Positions 30,165 to 42,501 are shown, counted from the first letter of the stretch. The stretch: DNA of 64,000 nt from Sphaerosporella brunnea (GCA_008704415.1 VXIS01000082.1:88369-152368), one strand, 5' to 3'. The notes: generated by a model not told the origin, from the sequence alone. Program-made: numbers and translations.

Positions 30165-32755
30165 GATAGCGGCAGGTAGTACGCGTTGACGCAGATATGT
30201 CGGGGTTTGTAAGAACAAGGCAGCTGTGCTATGACAGTCTGGAAGTTAGAACGTGGCGGCCCAGGTTAATTATGACTGCCTCCAGGTTAGCACGCGAACG
30301 GCAGAATTTGACTTTGTAACACGCGAAAAACTTTACCTCCATCGTTTCGGCGCAAAGTGCAAGCGTCCCTGAAACTTTCACCTTGAGTAATATATACCTC
30401 ACTACACCCCGCTCGCTCTTGCAACTGGTCGTTATGGTTGGCCTCACCGAGCTGGGCAAGCCCAGCAAAAGGCGCATATCCCAAGAGTTAAACAAGCTCA
30501 GAAGGCGGCGGGCCCAAAGAGCTGAGCAGGCCCGCGAAAATTGCGCAAGCCCTCGGCCCTCTCAGATGCCATGGACACGGGCCACACTCCGTGTCATCAC
30601 ATACCAGGGCCTTTTGTTGTTGACAATAAGACAGGTATCATGGAAATGAAACCTTTTGCTGATGCGCAATGATACGGGCAGAGGGACACCGAGTCTACGT
30701 CCACGAACCTTTTTCCTATTGCAACAGTAGCTTCTGGAATTTGAGGAGTGCCCATTCCATCGGCTCGCATCCGCATCTGCTCTTGCCGTTCCGGAGGCCC
30801 CTGATCGACTTTGCCGGGTTCCGTTTTTTCTTGACATGCGTACTATTCAAGAGGGACGAAGAAGAGGCACCCAGAGGGGGGAGATGAGAGTCGAAGAATG
30901 AACGCAGCTCTACAAGAAGAAGAGGAGACCCAACAACTGGAAGAAGTTCGCAGACTGAAGGATGCAGAGGGAGCTCTCATGGCAGCCTTTCTCCAAAAAA
31001 TACGGTACCTACTGCCGGCGAACGGAGCGTGGTGCAATGATGTCGAGGGTTAGGTGTTAAAAAAATGGTTTTGTTCGCACACTCGTTGGAGGTAGCCAAG
31101 CGTTAATATTCAACCCAGGCGCAGCATCGTGGCCAGAACGTTTTCAATTCCTGTCCAACCGGTGGGCGCTAAGCACGGCCGGATGCAACACCGCCTTGAT
31201 CCATGGCAAAGTTAGGTTGACAAAGGGCTAGTGTAGTCGAAACACTGGCGATATAGCGGACATTTTGGGTTGAGGGGGGCATCTCAAACATCGACCGTTC
31301 GAAAATACTCTATAGAAGAGCCAAAATATTCAAACATTGACACCTCGGCGCGCTGGCCTAGATATGGCCATGTCCACGGCGCGCTGCTCCCGCTGTACCC
31401 TGAACCGCTAAGCCGCGCTTGACATCGACTGTGTCTCTCATATCCCTATAGACTCAGGGGAAATTCTCCACCCCTGGTCGGCGATGGGACATACACATTC
31501 CTGCGCCAGGAAGGAGGTATATAAGACCGGCACGCCTGGTCATCACCCGCAAGCGAGTGATGAAGGTGAACTCCCACACTGAAGCTGGAATTTTTTTTGC
31601 ATTGCGTTTCTGGGGTTCGACGCGAGCAACGCCTTGCACCCCGAAATTACATTCAACTTTTCATAGGCACTGCTTACCGTGGCAACGTAAACGCCGCAAA
31701 ACGGGTAAACACCGACAAAATGCTGCCCATGAGCTGTAACGACCATTAGTTAGCCTGCTTATCTTATCCCTGCCACATCCACGCAAGTATTCTGTTGGCA
31801 GATTCTGTGGGGGACGAGTGGATGTTGATGACTGGTGGCGATGATAGCACCCACCGGCGTCCTTGTGCAGCTGAGTTTCCCACCCACCTCCCTACAACGG
31901 AGAGTTCCAGTTCCCCGTAGCCATCCCGAGACTGGGAGGAGCAGCAGCATTGCGCCGAACCAGGCCGCCGGCGGCGTTACAACATGCGTTCTGACATAAG
32001 ACCGAGTGCTGGATAGTGCGACTCTCTTTATGTACTCGGGTGTAGCTATAAGTCGGGTGCTCCCCGAACAAACAGCAACTGGCAACGCCACTACGATTGC
32101 TGCTAGCACTTTGTGAAGCTGGGGGTGGCATCGTAGGCCTCCCTAGAACCTTTTTGAGTGTTTTGAAGAAAAAATACCGACTTCTTCGTGAACGACAAAG
32201 GTCTTGGCATTGTGTGGTTGTATGGAGGAAAGAAGTCGGGCGCTCTTTGCATATATATAACGGCACCCGAATTACCCTCGTACCCTAGTACTTACCTAGG
32301 TAGTTATACGCCACCTGCCTGTTAGATAAATTAAATACACTGTTTACAATCTACGTTTTCTGTAGAGTACAAATTCCAACCGCAGGTTTCGGCGCTGCGC
32401 CCGGGACGCCAAAATACATAGTCATAAACGAGTAAGTAACAGAAAGCGCGGGAGAATGATGTTATCGGAAATACGCGTATGGGCCATGGATTTCCGCTAT
32501 TGTCTGCACACTGTATTTATGACGTTTTGTTTTCGGGGCGGCTGGCTCGCAGGCCGCATAGGCGCTGCATCGTGATCCACCTGCGTAGGCGCGCACAATG
32601 CATGCAGGCATCGTCCGGGCGTATGGATGCATCATTGGCCACACCCGCCGCAAATGAATGTCATCGTGGCTGGTGGTGCATGTCCATACGCGTTGAAGAA
32701 TCACAACAATGCGTGTCAGCCTCATCGCCAGCACAGTGGACACACAACAGCCGTC
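30165..32755. other. Long region without a recognisable gene
   Basis: Frames are short and unsupported. A 51-aa frame at 30898-31053 (plus) is Glu/Gln-rich and could form a short coiled coil (EEEETQQLEEVRRLKDAEGA). 30430-30560 is rich in AGCCC/GGGC blocks like the MITE ends. Nothing else recognised. Confidence 0.4.
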
Positions 32756-33988
32756 ATGCCACCGAAGAAGAAAGCAGCGAAGAAAGGCGCGAAGAAGGAT
32801 GGAAGCCGGCGAGAGCTCGAGAATTCCGAGGAGGACACCACCACCGCCCAGTTCGCGGCACTGAAAATTGCCGAGTCGATCGCCCCCGCTTGCCCCGCCC
32901 CCGAAACCACCATCCCCGCTGCAGCCCCCCCCGCGACTCCCGCCCGGGTTCGGCACCTCCTCCCAAACGCCACGCCCGTCAGCCTGTACGCGTACCTCTC
33001 TTCCTTCTGGCCGGAGCCACCATCGGTCGGCGACGATGCGACGGCTGGCCACAACACGCGCCATGAGACCGAATACGGGTACAAAGACATCCGCGAGCCG
33101 GTGGGCGCGTGGACCGAGTTCAGCCTCGCCAGCTGCCGGGCGCGGTTCGGCACGCAGCTTGACGGAACCTCCATCAGCGAGCAGCCGTCGCTGATCACAC
33201 CGCAGAAAGACGACGAGGAGAAAGACATCGCCTGCGAAACGGACGTCGTGATCTTCCTCGCGCGCACGCTATTCGCGCATCTCAACCGTGCGCTCAAGGC
33301 GAGCGGGTTCGCACTCCGCGATAGGTGCGGCGGTCGCTACAAATCGCAGGTGGATCGCGTCGGCATCACGATCCCAGGGCGCCAGGTACGGCTAGCCGGC
33401 GAGGTAAAGGTTTCGTGGAAGTGGCGCTCGTCCTGGCGCGAACGTGGCACCGAAGGCGAGCTTGTCGAGTACCGGCAGGTGCTGAGTCAGGTTCACAGCT
33501 ACATGAACGCTGCCGGCTGCCGCTGGGGGTATGTGCTGACTGATCGGGAGTTCGTCGCGCTGCAGAGGGGTGAGGAGTTTGGGGAGCTGCACGTTGCCGA
33601 GGCTGTTCCGTTGATGGGTGGCGAGGGCGACTGGACGCCGGCACTGGCAGCGTGGTATTTGTACGTGCTGGCGCAGGCGGATGGAGATGAGTGGTGTCTG
33701 CCGCATGTGCCTCGACCGAAAAAGAAGAAGGCAGGTCTGCGCAGCGCGAAAGCGCAGTTGTTGGACGGAGAAGAAGAAGCAGTACCGCCCCGCCGCAGCC
33801 CGAGGGTCCGCGAGCTGCAGAGCCGGAATGAGGCTGACAAGCGTGAGAAGGCTGGGCAGTCGAAGCAAGCCGGGAAGAAGCCGGATCAGAAAGGGGGAGC
33901 GGTGGCGGGACCAGCGGTCGGCGGGAGTGGTGCTGGCGGCGGCGGCGGTGGCGGCGGCGGTCGTGTCCGGGGTCGGCGTGGTAAATGA
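32756..33988 (+). CDS. PD-(D/E)XK nuclease-like protein, fungal type
   Basis: 410 aa from the ATG at 32756 (MPPKKKAAKKGAKK), chosen because a basic start follows and the upstream frame extension is unlike protein. The N-terminus (1-20) is Lys-rich. Residues about 70-330 form the conserved core: VDRVGI with Asp near 200, AGEVKVSW with E216 and K218 (an E-x-K pair), YRQVLSQVHSYM near 240-250 and GYVLTDREFVALQR near 258-271. This set (D, ExK, QxxxQ, LTDRE) recalls a fungal family related to PD-(D/E)XK nucleases that often accompanies kinase-like domains; that recollection is from family knowledge and not searched. The C-terminus is basic and ends in a Gly run and RVRGRRGK, suggesting nucleic-acid binding. 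A kinase-like gene follows in the same direction. Confidence 0.75.
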   Translation: MPPKKKAAKKGAKKDGSRRELENSEEDTTTAQFAALKIAESIAPACPAPETTIPAAAPPATPARVRHLLPNATPVSLYAYLSSFWPEPPSVGDDATAGHNTRHETEYGYKDIREPVGAWTEFSLASCRARFGTQLDGTSISEQPSLITPQKDDEEKDIACETDVVIFLARTLFAHLNRALKASGFALRDRCGGRYKSQVDRVGITIPGRQVRLAGEVKVSWKWRSSWRERGTEGELVEYRQVLSQVHSYMNAAGCRWGYVLTDREFVALQRGEEFGELHVAEAVPLMGGEGDWTPALAAWYLYVLAQADGDEWCLPHVPRPKKKKAGLRSAKAQLLDGEEEAVPPRRSPRVRELQSRNEADKREKAGQSKQAGKKPDQKGGAVAGPAVGGSGAGGGGGGGGGRVRGRRGK

Positions 33989-34155
33989 AATGATCGTTAT
34001 GTTTGCTTTTCTTCATTCACGATGTTTATGATGTTCACGAAGATAGCCATTGCTTTGCACGCGTTTTGTTGTTCGATTTGATTTATTTATTCAGTTATTG
34101 ATTTGTTGGTTTCGTTGTTGCGCGGCCGAATCTCAGGTGGTCGCAATCCACCTTA

Positions 34156-34644
34156 TGGTGCAAGGCGCTTTAAGCGTACACCGTCACTGGTTTGGGGTTA
34201 CCCGGTTGAAACTAGAGGGGCGCCGACCTTTAGAGAGCACCACAACCAAAAAAATAGTTCATAAAAGCACGATACGATTAAAGGGAAGTATGTTCCAAAC
34301 AATTTCGTGCTCTCCGATTTCAATTTGGTGTTGTGGTGGTGGAGAAGTAAGAGTATGAAATTCCCAGACGTTACCCCCAGTAAGTCGCCGACACTCTAAG
34401 GATTTTGGTGGGTCTCGCTCAATCACTCGCAGTTCGCACATTCATACCCTTAGTTCTCCACCTCCACAAGACCAAATTCAAATCGGAGATCGTAGACTTG
34501 CTCAGAACATCCTTCTCTTTAATCGTATGGTGCTTTTACAAACTATTTTTCTGGTTGTTCTGCTCTCTAAAGGTCGGCGCCCCTCTAGTTTCAACCGGGT
34601 AACCCCAAACCAGTGACGGTGTACGCTTAAAGCGCCTTGCACCA
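34156..34644. mobile_element. 489-bp element with ~140-bp inverted repeats
   Basis: Termini begin TGGTGCAAGGCGCTTTAAGC on each strand and stay paired for about 140 bp (34156-34295 with 34505-34644) at over 90 percent by eye. TA flanks both ends (34154-34155, 34645-34646), fitting a TA target duplication. The central 200 bp is unique. Long terminal repeats with little interior suggest a foldback or MULE/Tc1-type non-autonomous element. It lies between the nuclease-like and kinase-like genes. Confidence 0.85.
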
Positions 34645-34934
34645 TATTATGCTCTGGGTTGGGCGCCAAAGCCGAGGCTGAAGGCAAACAGATTGCGGCT
34701 TGTTGGATCTTCTCGTGGCGGCAGATGATGACTCATCGATTCATCGTGGATCTTTTCATTGACGCTGGTTGCCATAGCAACTGCAGCGCTAGACCCTTTT
34801 GGCAGGAATTCGATTTCGCATCCCGTTGCCCTGCCAACAGATGTAAACAATAAAACCAACAGCCCGCTCTGCGTCTCCCTCCTTTGCTTCTCACCAACCT
34901 ACCAAAATCGCAGTCTCAACACCACGCTCTCAAC

Positions 34935-36165
34935 ATGCCCATCAAGAGACCCCTTCCCTGCGATGCTACTGCATCTGTTCCGAATAAGAAACCCTGCCTG
35001 GTGTACGTCCCCTCTATTTGAACTCCATGGCCTCCGCTGACACTGTAAAAGCGATGCCAATAGCCCGCCGCTGACCCATCGGTACAACCTGCGAAAGCGT
35101 CGCCGCTGCGATGACGCGGAGCCCGCTGTCGCCGTAAAGAAGACAAAGACCTCGCTCGCCCCCAAAAAGCCCGCCGCCGAAAAGCCAGCTGCCGAAAAGA
35201 CAAAGACATCATTGCGCCCGAAACGCGCCAACCGCCGCCGAGCACCCGCTGCGACGACTTTGCCGCCATCCCCTCCGCCTGACCTATCATCACACACACC
35301 TCGCTCTACCTCCACTGTTCCCGCGCAGCCGGCAGCGCCACTGTTGGCATTGCCCCCTTCACCGCCTCCCGGTGAAAGCCGCAACGCCTCCCCACCGACA
35401 GCGATCCCCGGTGGGGCAACCCCAACCACCGAGCCACGCCCAACATTCTTCCCACCCATCGAAGACCTCGACGAACCCATTCCCGTCACCAGAATTCCCG
35501 TGCTTGCCGACTTCTCCTGTACTTTCGTGCGCGAGCTGCAAAGCAACGACACCGCAGCGGTCCTTCTCGTGTCCATGCCTGACTCGACCCAGCGAATCCT
35601 CAAGGTGTTCGTTCCAGACCCTCCCACTTACAGCGATCCATTCTCCAACGAATACAGCGCCTACTGCTCGCTCGTTCACCACGGCATCTGCCTCCCACCC
35701 TCTACATCCGCCAAGCGCGTGGTACCGTACTGCTATGGCGCGATCAGACTCCACCCCAAGCGCCACATAAAACGTGTCAGATTCTGGAACAACCACCTCA
35801 AGAAGCTCAAGACTCCACTGTACAGCCTGCTGCTGGAGTTCATCCCGGATGCGCCCTCAATCCTTCACGCTCCGGAGCGCCTCGCTCGCCGCCCGGAGCT
35901 AGTGGCAGATATCGTTGCCGCGCTGCGCATGGTACATAGTGCCGGCGTTCTCCACGAGGACCCGTTGCCGAGGAATATACTCATCGACGGCAACGACGGC
36001 GTGTGGTGGCTCGACTTCGGTAGCTCCATCAGCACTAGGTACAGCAAGATTCATGAAAACTGGTTCACAGTGGAGCGGCGCAGGGTCGCGGAAGTCCTAA
36101 GGGATGATGTCGTTCCGTCTACGCTTGCGGGACGCATACCGAGGTGGCGCATTCGTGGCTTTTAG
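34935..36165 (+). CDS. Protein kinase-like protein, two exons
   Basis: Exons 34935-35002 and 35064-36165, with intron donor GTACGT, branch-like GCTGAC (35036-35041) and acceptor TAG, give 389 aa in frame. The start ATG sits in a good context (CTCAACATGCCC). Residues 1-150 are Lys/Ala/Pro-rich and likely disordered. The kinase-like fold follows: ILKVF with Lys near 203, NEYSAY with Glu near 219, LLLEF hinge, HEDPLPRNIL (320-329; HED replaces HRD, Asn near 327 kept) and LDFGSS (DFG 340-342). All key catalytic residues are therefore present, but the C-lobe is short (about 50 aa after DFG), as in small kinase-like or phosphotransferase families. Substrate unknown. It is co-directional with the nuclease-like gene 0.95 kb upstream. 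Confidence 0.8.
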
Positions 36166-38513
36166 TGGGCAGGGTGAACGGGGCAGCGGCAGAAGCAGCG
36201 CGGGATTGAACGCCATGCAACTCCGGGTTATTGATGGCCCTCCCATCTATACAACGAATCGAAAACGACGGGATCCCTGTTCATCGATGGAATACAGTTG
36301 TCCTTTGAGTGGAGGCGCGGGAGGGATGCTGAGAATGCATTGCACGCGGCGGTTGCGGGGCGTCAGGAGGACTACATGTCGGGAATGAGCAAAAGGGCGT
36401 TCGCGTTGGGGTGCTGGAAATGGAATGTTAAACACCTAGAAAATAACATCGTTGTGGCCGGCGGGGGTACTGAGTGGGTGGGCGGGTGTTCGGCAGGCTG
36501 TATGGATATGGATATGGATGGATAGGGGTATGAATTGGTGTCCGCTTCTTGTGGCGTGGGGATAACTAATTGGCGTGGGTACGGGTGGTGCTGGGGGTCT
36601 GCGGATTGGGGTGGCATTGTTGGAAAGTGGGTTTGTGGGAGGAGTGAGATATAATGCGTGTGCGGGACTTTGGGTATAAATTCAATAAGCTAGTTATATG
36701 GATATGGATATGCATTGCGTAGCCTCTGTGTCTTACGTGCGGCAGGTAGGGTCTACCAATCATGTACCTAAACCTATATACAGCAGTTTCACTGTTCGGG
36801 TCATGGGACTGCGGTGTCCCAACCCTAACCTGCACACCTGTGGAGCGAGCGCCAGCGAGTGATATTGCGGAGTGCCCAGACTGCAACGTATACTGTAAAT
36901 GTTTAGGAGATTACGCAGCAATTTTCTAGTACATATCACTTTACATTTAGTGGCGACTGCACAACCGTGTGGTCACCCACCACACGGATGTTCACTTGTG
37001 ACAAGTATAACATCATTACCTCCTCGGATGCCTGGGCTTGCGAAGCGCATTCTCTGATGCATTCTCATGCGGCATTTCCATTTCCATTTCTATATCCATT
37101 TCCATTTCCATATAAAGCTGCGCACTCTAGATTCCCGATGCAAGATGTGCGCTGTCGCCGCTGGATGTACTCGTCACAAGCAACCCCGGAACACCTAACC
37201 CTGCTATCGGTAAAATTGCAGCACAACCGGATGCTGGGAACTGTAATCTGCGCTAGCAGTTTTTGTTTGTTTTAATCATAATGTATTCGGCCGCTTGCGG
37301 GCATGACATATACATACAGGAGAGAAACAGACTACCCTTAGGCCTCACGGGCCTACAGACGGGCGTGCCTGGCCTGGCGGCTCTCTCAAGGAAATTATGT
37401 AAAAAGAGTGAATCGAAAACCCAAGAAGCCTCCTCCAACCCTTCAGTGAAAGTGATCCCTATATCGACTTGACGTGCTCCCTCCACGATCGGCCCACCAT
37501 GTGCATTCCTCCGCCCATATGCACGCCCGCTTCTAACGCCCGAAAGATCTCAAACATCGCTGTGCCCTCGATGTCGGGGATATTTCACCCTCTGGAACGT
37601 GGTCTCTTTGCTGCCTAAAACCATGATCCCCACACTGCAATCGGCCCCGCTCGGGGCACCGGAAGAGTCCTAGTTACCGGCGACTGCGATTTGTGGGGGT
37701 TAGGTGCCTCTGCCTACCCACAGAGGGGGCCCCACTTTGCCGGGTTGCGGACTGGTCGATCGGTATACGCGCACACGCTCAGGAGTTATCGCTCGCTCGC
37801 TTCGCACGATATAGTTCCGTTCCGTCTCGATGGGGGGCTCACTGCAAGCGCTATCGCCTTGCTAACTGGCGTTAAACGTTCATTCCGACGAGTTGCCATG
37901 CGGACTATCGGCTGAGGTTAATACTGAGTGGTAGCGAGCGAATCGCGGGGGCAAATGAGTTGTTGAATCGAAACCGTACACTCTACCTCGCCTGGTAGAG
38001 CGGACACACACACCACAAAAACATCGTGAAGCCAAAGTGTGCGGGGTTTTCGGTGTGCCAACGCACAGGCTTGGCATTTCCGGGCGGTTAGTTTGGTTGT
38101 CGAGGCTGTGTGTGTCTGCGCTAGCAGTGACGTTGTGGTGAAATCGCCCCTTCGGAGGTTGGGTGGAGAAGTCGCAGCATGGAAGTATGCAGGAAGTGCG
38201 GTCGTTGGCTTCACTCTCTGTCCACTGCAGCGGCAAACGGGACTCGAGAAAATGCAGCCATGGGATTGAATAGCTATCCGATGTTAGCCTTCGTGCCGCA
38301 GTAGGGACGAGCTTTCTCGCTGCTGAATGGCACAGCGTGATAGCAGGTTCCACTTACGATACCTGTGGTAATAATTATTGTTTCACCGTAGGGATAGCGC
38401 CGGAGGGGTTAAGACATCGGAAAAGCCACCCCAGGGTGCAGTGGATCAAGCGTCAAATTTTTGCAGCGTTACCGCTTATCACCTTCTCCCTTTCATCACC
38501 GCCAGAAGGCGGA
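36166..38513. other. Intergenic with simple repeats
   Basis: No gene. ATGGAT repeats at about 36502-36522 and 36697-36712, and CCATTT(C) repeats at 37074-37112. A hairpin-ended repeat copy lies at 36880-37003. The remaining frames are unsupported. Confidence 0.45.
36880..37003 (+). repeat. Helitron-like repeat, 3' end copy
   Basis: Matches the 3' half of 28868-29125: GCAACGTA, ACATAT.ACTTTACATTTAG, TGGCGACTGCACAA and then the hairpin CCGTGTGGTCACCCACCACA with CGG completing the stem, followed by TGTTCACTTGT. Confidence 0.65.
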
Positions 38514-38517
38514 ATGT

Positions 38518-39407
38518 CTAAGGACAGTCCAAAGTCAGACTGTCCCGCGGGCTTGCGGCTCAAGGTGCGGGAATCATGCCCGCGCCCCGCACCGAAAATT
38601 CGAGATCAGAACGTAGAATTTCAGGTTTGAAATAACGGGTAGAAAGTTATTGTACGTAGTAATCTATGCAAATCATCGTCTCGGTTATCGCCCATCGCGC
38701 CCCCGCCCCCACCATTACCACCCGCTCCATCGCTATGATGCTTTATAGAAACCAGCGGGCCTCTGCCCACCTCTCCCATTACGCCGCTGGACCTCCTTGG
38801 GACTGAAAAGATAGACTGTCGACTCTGAAGTTCCCCGGAGCGGGAGCTTCGGGGTGTTTATATACATAAGGCAGCCAAAAGGCGCGTGTGCAAGAAAGGA
38901 AAGAACTATCATAAGAGAAAGGAACGGACGGACGGACGGAAGGAACAGACGGCCGGACGGAAGGAAAGAATAGGAGAAAAAAGGAAACCAAGGGGGCGCA
39001 CCGGCGGGCGCTGTCCTTCATGTAATTTCCGTTTCCAACAGGGACTCTCTGCTGCAGTAATCGTTTGACCGCCGCTGTTTTTGGGTGGCGCACCGCGGCG
39101 AGTTTGCGCAGTGGCAGTTCTTTGGCAGCTTTTTCTGCCAGCTCTGCACCGATCATTCCACGCTTCTCAATAGTATCGCTAGGTTTCTTCTGAAGAGGCT
39201 TTCTCTGTCTAGGGGGAGAAGCGAGAGTGCGTGGTGGAATAGGACTGAACACGACCCACAAACAACGCGCGGTAAGAAAGGTGTTTGAATCATTTCAACA
39301 CGTATGTTCTACGTTGTAATCTCAAATTTTCGGTGCGGGGCGCGGGCATGATGCCCGCACCTTGAGCCGCAAGCCCGCGGGACAGTCTGACTTTGGACTG
39401 TCCTTAG
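38518..39407. mobile_element. 890-bp element with ~100-bp inverted repeats
   Basis: Ends read CTAAGGACAGTCCAAAGTCA on each strand and pair for about 100 bp (38518-38620 with 39310-39407). ATGT is present immediately outside both ends, a possible 4-bp target duplication. A minus-strand frame (39261-38779) contains IEKRGMIGAELAEKAAKEL and KTAAVKRLLQQR, which could be a relic helix-turn-helix part, but I do not recognise a family. Confidence 0.75.
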
Positions 39408-39818
39408 ATGTTGCGGCCAGAAGGATCAACTTTGATAGGATACCAGAAAAATATTCTCGGCAGTTGTACGGCAGCCTGTCACTATGAATCGGAGCACAAC
39501 TGGTCGACCAAAGGTTTCCCGTGCTGCTATGGAGCGGGACGACACAGCGTCGCCGCGACGCCGCGACTAGGAAGCGGCATTGCCGAATTGTTGTTTGCTA
39601 AACTGACAGACGGTGGCTGTTTCTGTAACGCCATACCCGCGTGTTAGATTATCATTTGCAATGTTGACAGAACGTCCAATGCAAATACTTGGTTTAATTC
39701 GTCAAACCGCACTGTACGGTCAGTAAGAGGGTATACTTACCCCCACAACCCCTCCAATCTCCGACATACACATAAAATACCAACACATACCTCCGTAACC
39801 ATACAACAAAAACAAAAC

Positions 39819-40024
39819 ATGTGCCACGCCAACCACACCACACTCAACGGCTTCCAAGGCTACCACACAGAGGTACAACACGGTTCGGCGACAACGTTGT
39901 GCCAGACGCCCCTAAGGCAATCACGCCGTGTGGAGGTTGTGGGAGCAAGACTTGTCCATTCTGGTTGTGCGAACACCGATTTGATCGCCAGGGAGTTCCG
40001 GGGAGGTTTGTACGCGACGACTTC
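39819..40024 (+). pseudogene. Frameshifted CxxC zinc microprotein
   Basis: Starts MCHANHTTLNGFQGYHTE, homologous to the intact gene at 42502 (MCTLNHHTTTGFQGDDTK). After a frameshift near 39880 the rest is in the next frame: PKAITPCGGCGSKTCPFWLC, matching PKGLIPCLSCWNKMCPLDSC. The middle CxxC pair is lost around the break. The start context is AACAAAACATG. Confidence 0.65.
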
Positions 40025-42501
40025 TAGCCAGTGATTCAGGAGGGTTCATTTGGTTTTATTCTGAGAAACACCAAATGCTCACTGTGTATCACCAATGATT
40101 GTCGATCACACTCATGCATCACCTCGTCTCCCCAGTGATCAGGCGAAGGCATCTACAGACGTCCGCAGGTGAAGAGGACATGAAGTGGACATTGAGGCTT
40201 GCTTCATAGCCTCCTGCGTCATTGCTTTCCTCGTTCGTGTTCTGGGCTGCACGGACACGCAGAGTAGCGCCGTGATCACATTCGTCGTCTCATGGACTAC
40301 TCAGCGAACTGATGAATTAACCTGATTGTGCCATAAATAATTATCGCCCGACTCTGGGCTCGATTACAGGGACGAGACTGCGCCGAGAAACGGCTTCCCT
40401 ACGAGAGTCCAGCCCCTCGAATTCCGACGATCAAGTGCACGGCAGCTCCCACAGGTGTTTTTTCGAAAAATAGTCGTGTTGCAGGGTGTTGAAGTCGAGT
40501 GGTCGATTTAGAGAAAACCTCGCGAGGCGCCAGTCGAATTGCTGTGCTCCAGAGGAGCGGCCAGGAAAGGTCATCACGGTCGCAAGGCCAAGGTTTATTC
40601 TCGTTCTATCTTTCTCGTCGTACGAATTATCAAATGATGGCAAGCCTAACAATACTTACACTCGTTAGGGCAGCAAAAGATCGACCAGCGCCCGAGGACC
40701 TTCCGGGTAAGTAACGGAAGTCTCTACGCTGTGGGATCGATCCCCAAGCTTGCTAGGCTTGTAACCCCCGGGAAGTCGGGTAACTGCCGATGAACCTACC
40801 GATTTCACCGGGACTTGAACCGTCAACCTTCCTGGCTCAGGACTGGTTTCATATAGGAGCGTCCCCCCAACTACACCACGAGCATCTGGGTTGAAATTGC
40901 TTGTGTTAGGGAAAATATGTACCACGAAGCGCAAGTTGTAGGGCATCGCTGAACAGCCAGCGTAATCATCGCTCTCACCACCACGCACCGCTGGTCAACT
41001 ATTACATGCCGTCGAACGAGGGGAAAGCATTGCAAAGTCATGCTTCTGCGTTGGCGATGTCTGAGAACATACGGCGCAGTTGCAGTTACATCTCAACGAC
41101 AATCTGATATACTCGAAAAGGCTCGCGACCGGCCGATCACGGCGTCCGACAGTGCGTTCGCCTTGCTTCCCATTACGGGCAGTTTGTTCATTGTTGCTGT
41201 GGTGAAGGTCTTGATACAAGAGACGAGGCGAGCGAGGCTTGATGGCCGGTCTTCAGTCCTGGCATGAAAGAGTATTTACAATACTCCCTGGTTTTTTAAC
41301 CTTCCATATTCATCGAACCCTGTTTACTTCCCGGGGTTTCAATCCGTCGGCCGCCTTTATAAATCAACGCATGGCGATTGATGGCAATAAATGAACCTGG
41401 CTTTAATTCGAGCATTGCGGTAAGTGTCAGTATCTACCGCGCTTGTATTAATGTTATCTTTAGTCAGCTGGCCGGAGCACTGGTTGAGCATAGGCACCTC
41501 ATTCCACACCCTACAGCGTGTTGGGCGAACACACAGCATGAGGCACTAACTTGTCTAAGCTGTTGAATTTTCTACCATTTTATTGCGACGGGCGACGGCA
41601 TTTTATGGAGAGGCAACGGAATGGTGAGAGGAAGGAGAAACATTGTTGTGTACGCCGTGTAACGAACACGACTACCATCTCACGGAGTTGGCGGGAAGAA
41701 GACACCTTCGAAGCTTCGCCGTGGACTCTCAGACGCTGAATCATGGAAAATATGGCTGGGTGTTCATATTAATGACAATCATGATTCGGCTCAGGAGCTG
41801 CAGCAGCAGGAGCTTTCGCATCTAGCTAGCTGCACTGCGGCCCGGTAGCTGAAGTTGGTGGCGGTGTGTTTCATACTGGGGGTATCGCTGAAGGGCGTAG
41901 AATTGAGAACAGTCCTAGGTACGTCAACCTACCAGACGAAACGGGGGTTAGTTTAAGGTAGTGGGTACCAGGACGTGGGGGCAATGATTAGGGACAGCAA
42001 AAGGCTGCCTGTCCGGCGGCAGCGATGCGGCCCCGTCCCCGGCGCGGCGTATGCACGTCGTTCTGACTCCGCTCGTTTATTGTGGTAGAAGAATTTAAGG
42101 TATGTAACTACGATAAACCTAGGTCAAGTAGAAGTCTATTAAAGGAAATGGGTAGCAGCAGGAGGGTGCTATAGGAGCGTGTGTAAGCAATTTCGCCGGT
42201 ATCTCGAGACTAGCAAGCACGCCCCCGGTGGCAGCGCATCGCGAACCCCTAGGAAACCGGCTCTCAGGTCAGATGCCGTGTACTGGCAGTGAAAGGTATT
42301 ATGATAGCACGAGGGTAAGTGGGGGGAGAGAGACAGGCTTTTCGCTGGTGAATAAAAAGCCACCTTTAATTGGTGCAACCATCATAGTAAGGCCAGTATT
42401 GAGGTACAAGTACCCGCGCCCTGTCCGGTCGAATGATGGACTTACTCGCAATAGCTCAACATACGCATTATTCTTACCAGCGTATTCAACCAGGACGCAA
42501 A
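40025..42501. other. Intergenic, mostly unrecognised
   Basis: No supported gene. A Pol III-like A/B box pair lies at 40811-40878 (minus) and is listed separately. Frames at 41040-41267 and 41551-41825 lack domains. Confidence 0.4.
40811..40878 (-). ncRNA. tRNA-like / SINE-like Pol III promoter
   Basis: On the minus strand TGGTGTAGTTGG (40878-40867) fits the tRNA A-box consensus exactly, and 45 nt later GGTTCAAGTCC (40821-40811) fits a B box. I could not fold a full cloverleaf: the T-stem pairs only partly. A degenerate tRNA gene or tRNA-derived SINE head is more likely than a working tRNA. Confidence 0.3.

Noticed and set aside
32462..33064. 200-codon minus-strand frame
   Set aside because: Shadow opposite the nuclease-like gene; GC-rich, no domain.
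34899..35627. 242-codon minus-strand frame
   Set aside because: Antisense of the kinase-like gene, glycine-rich, no domain.
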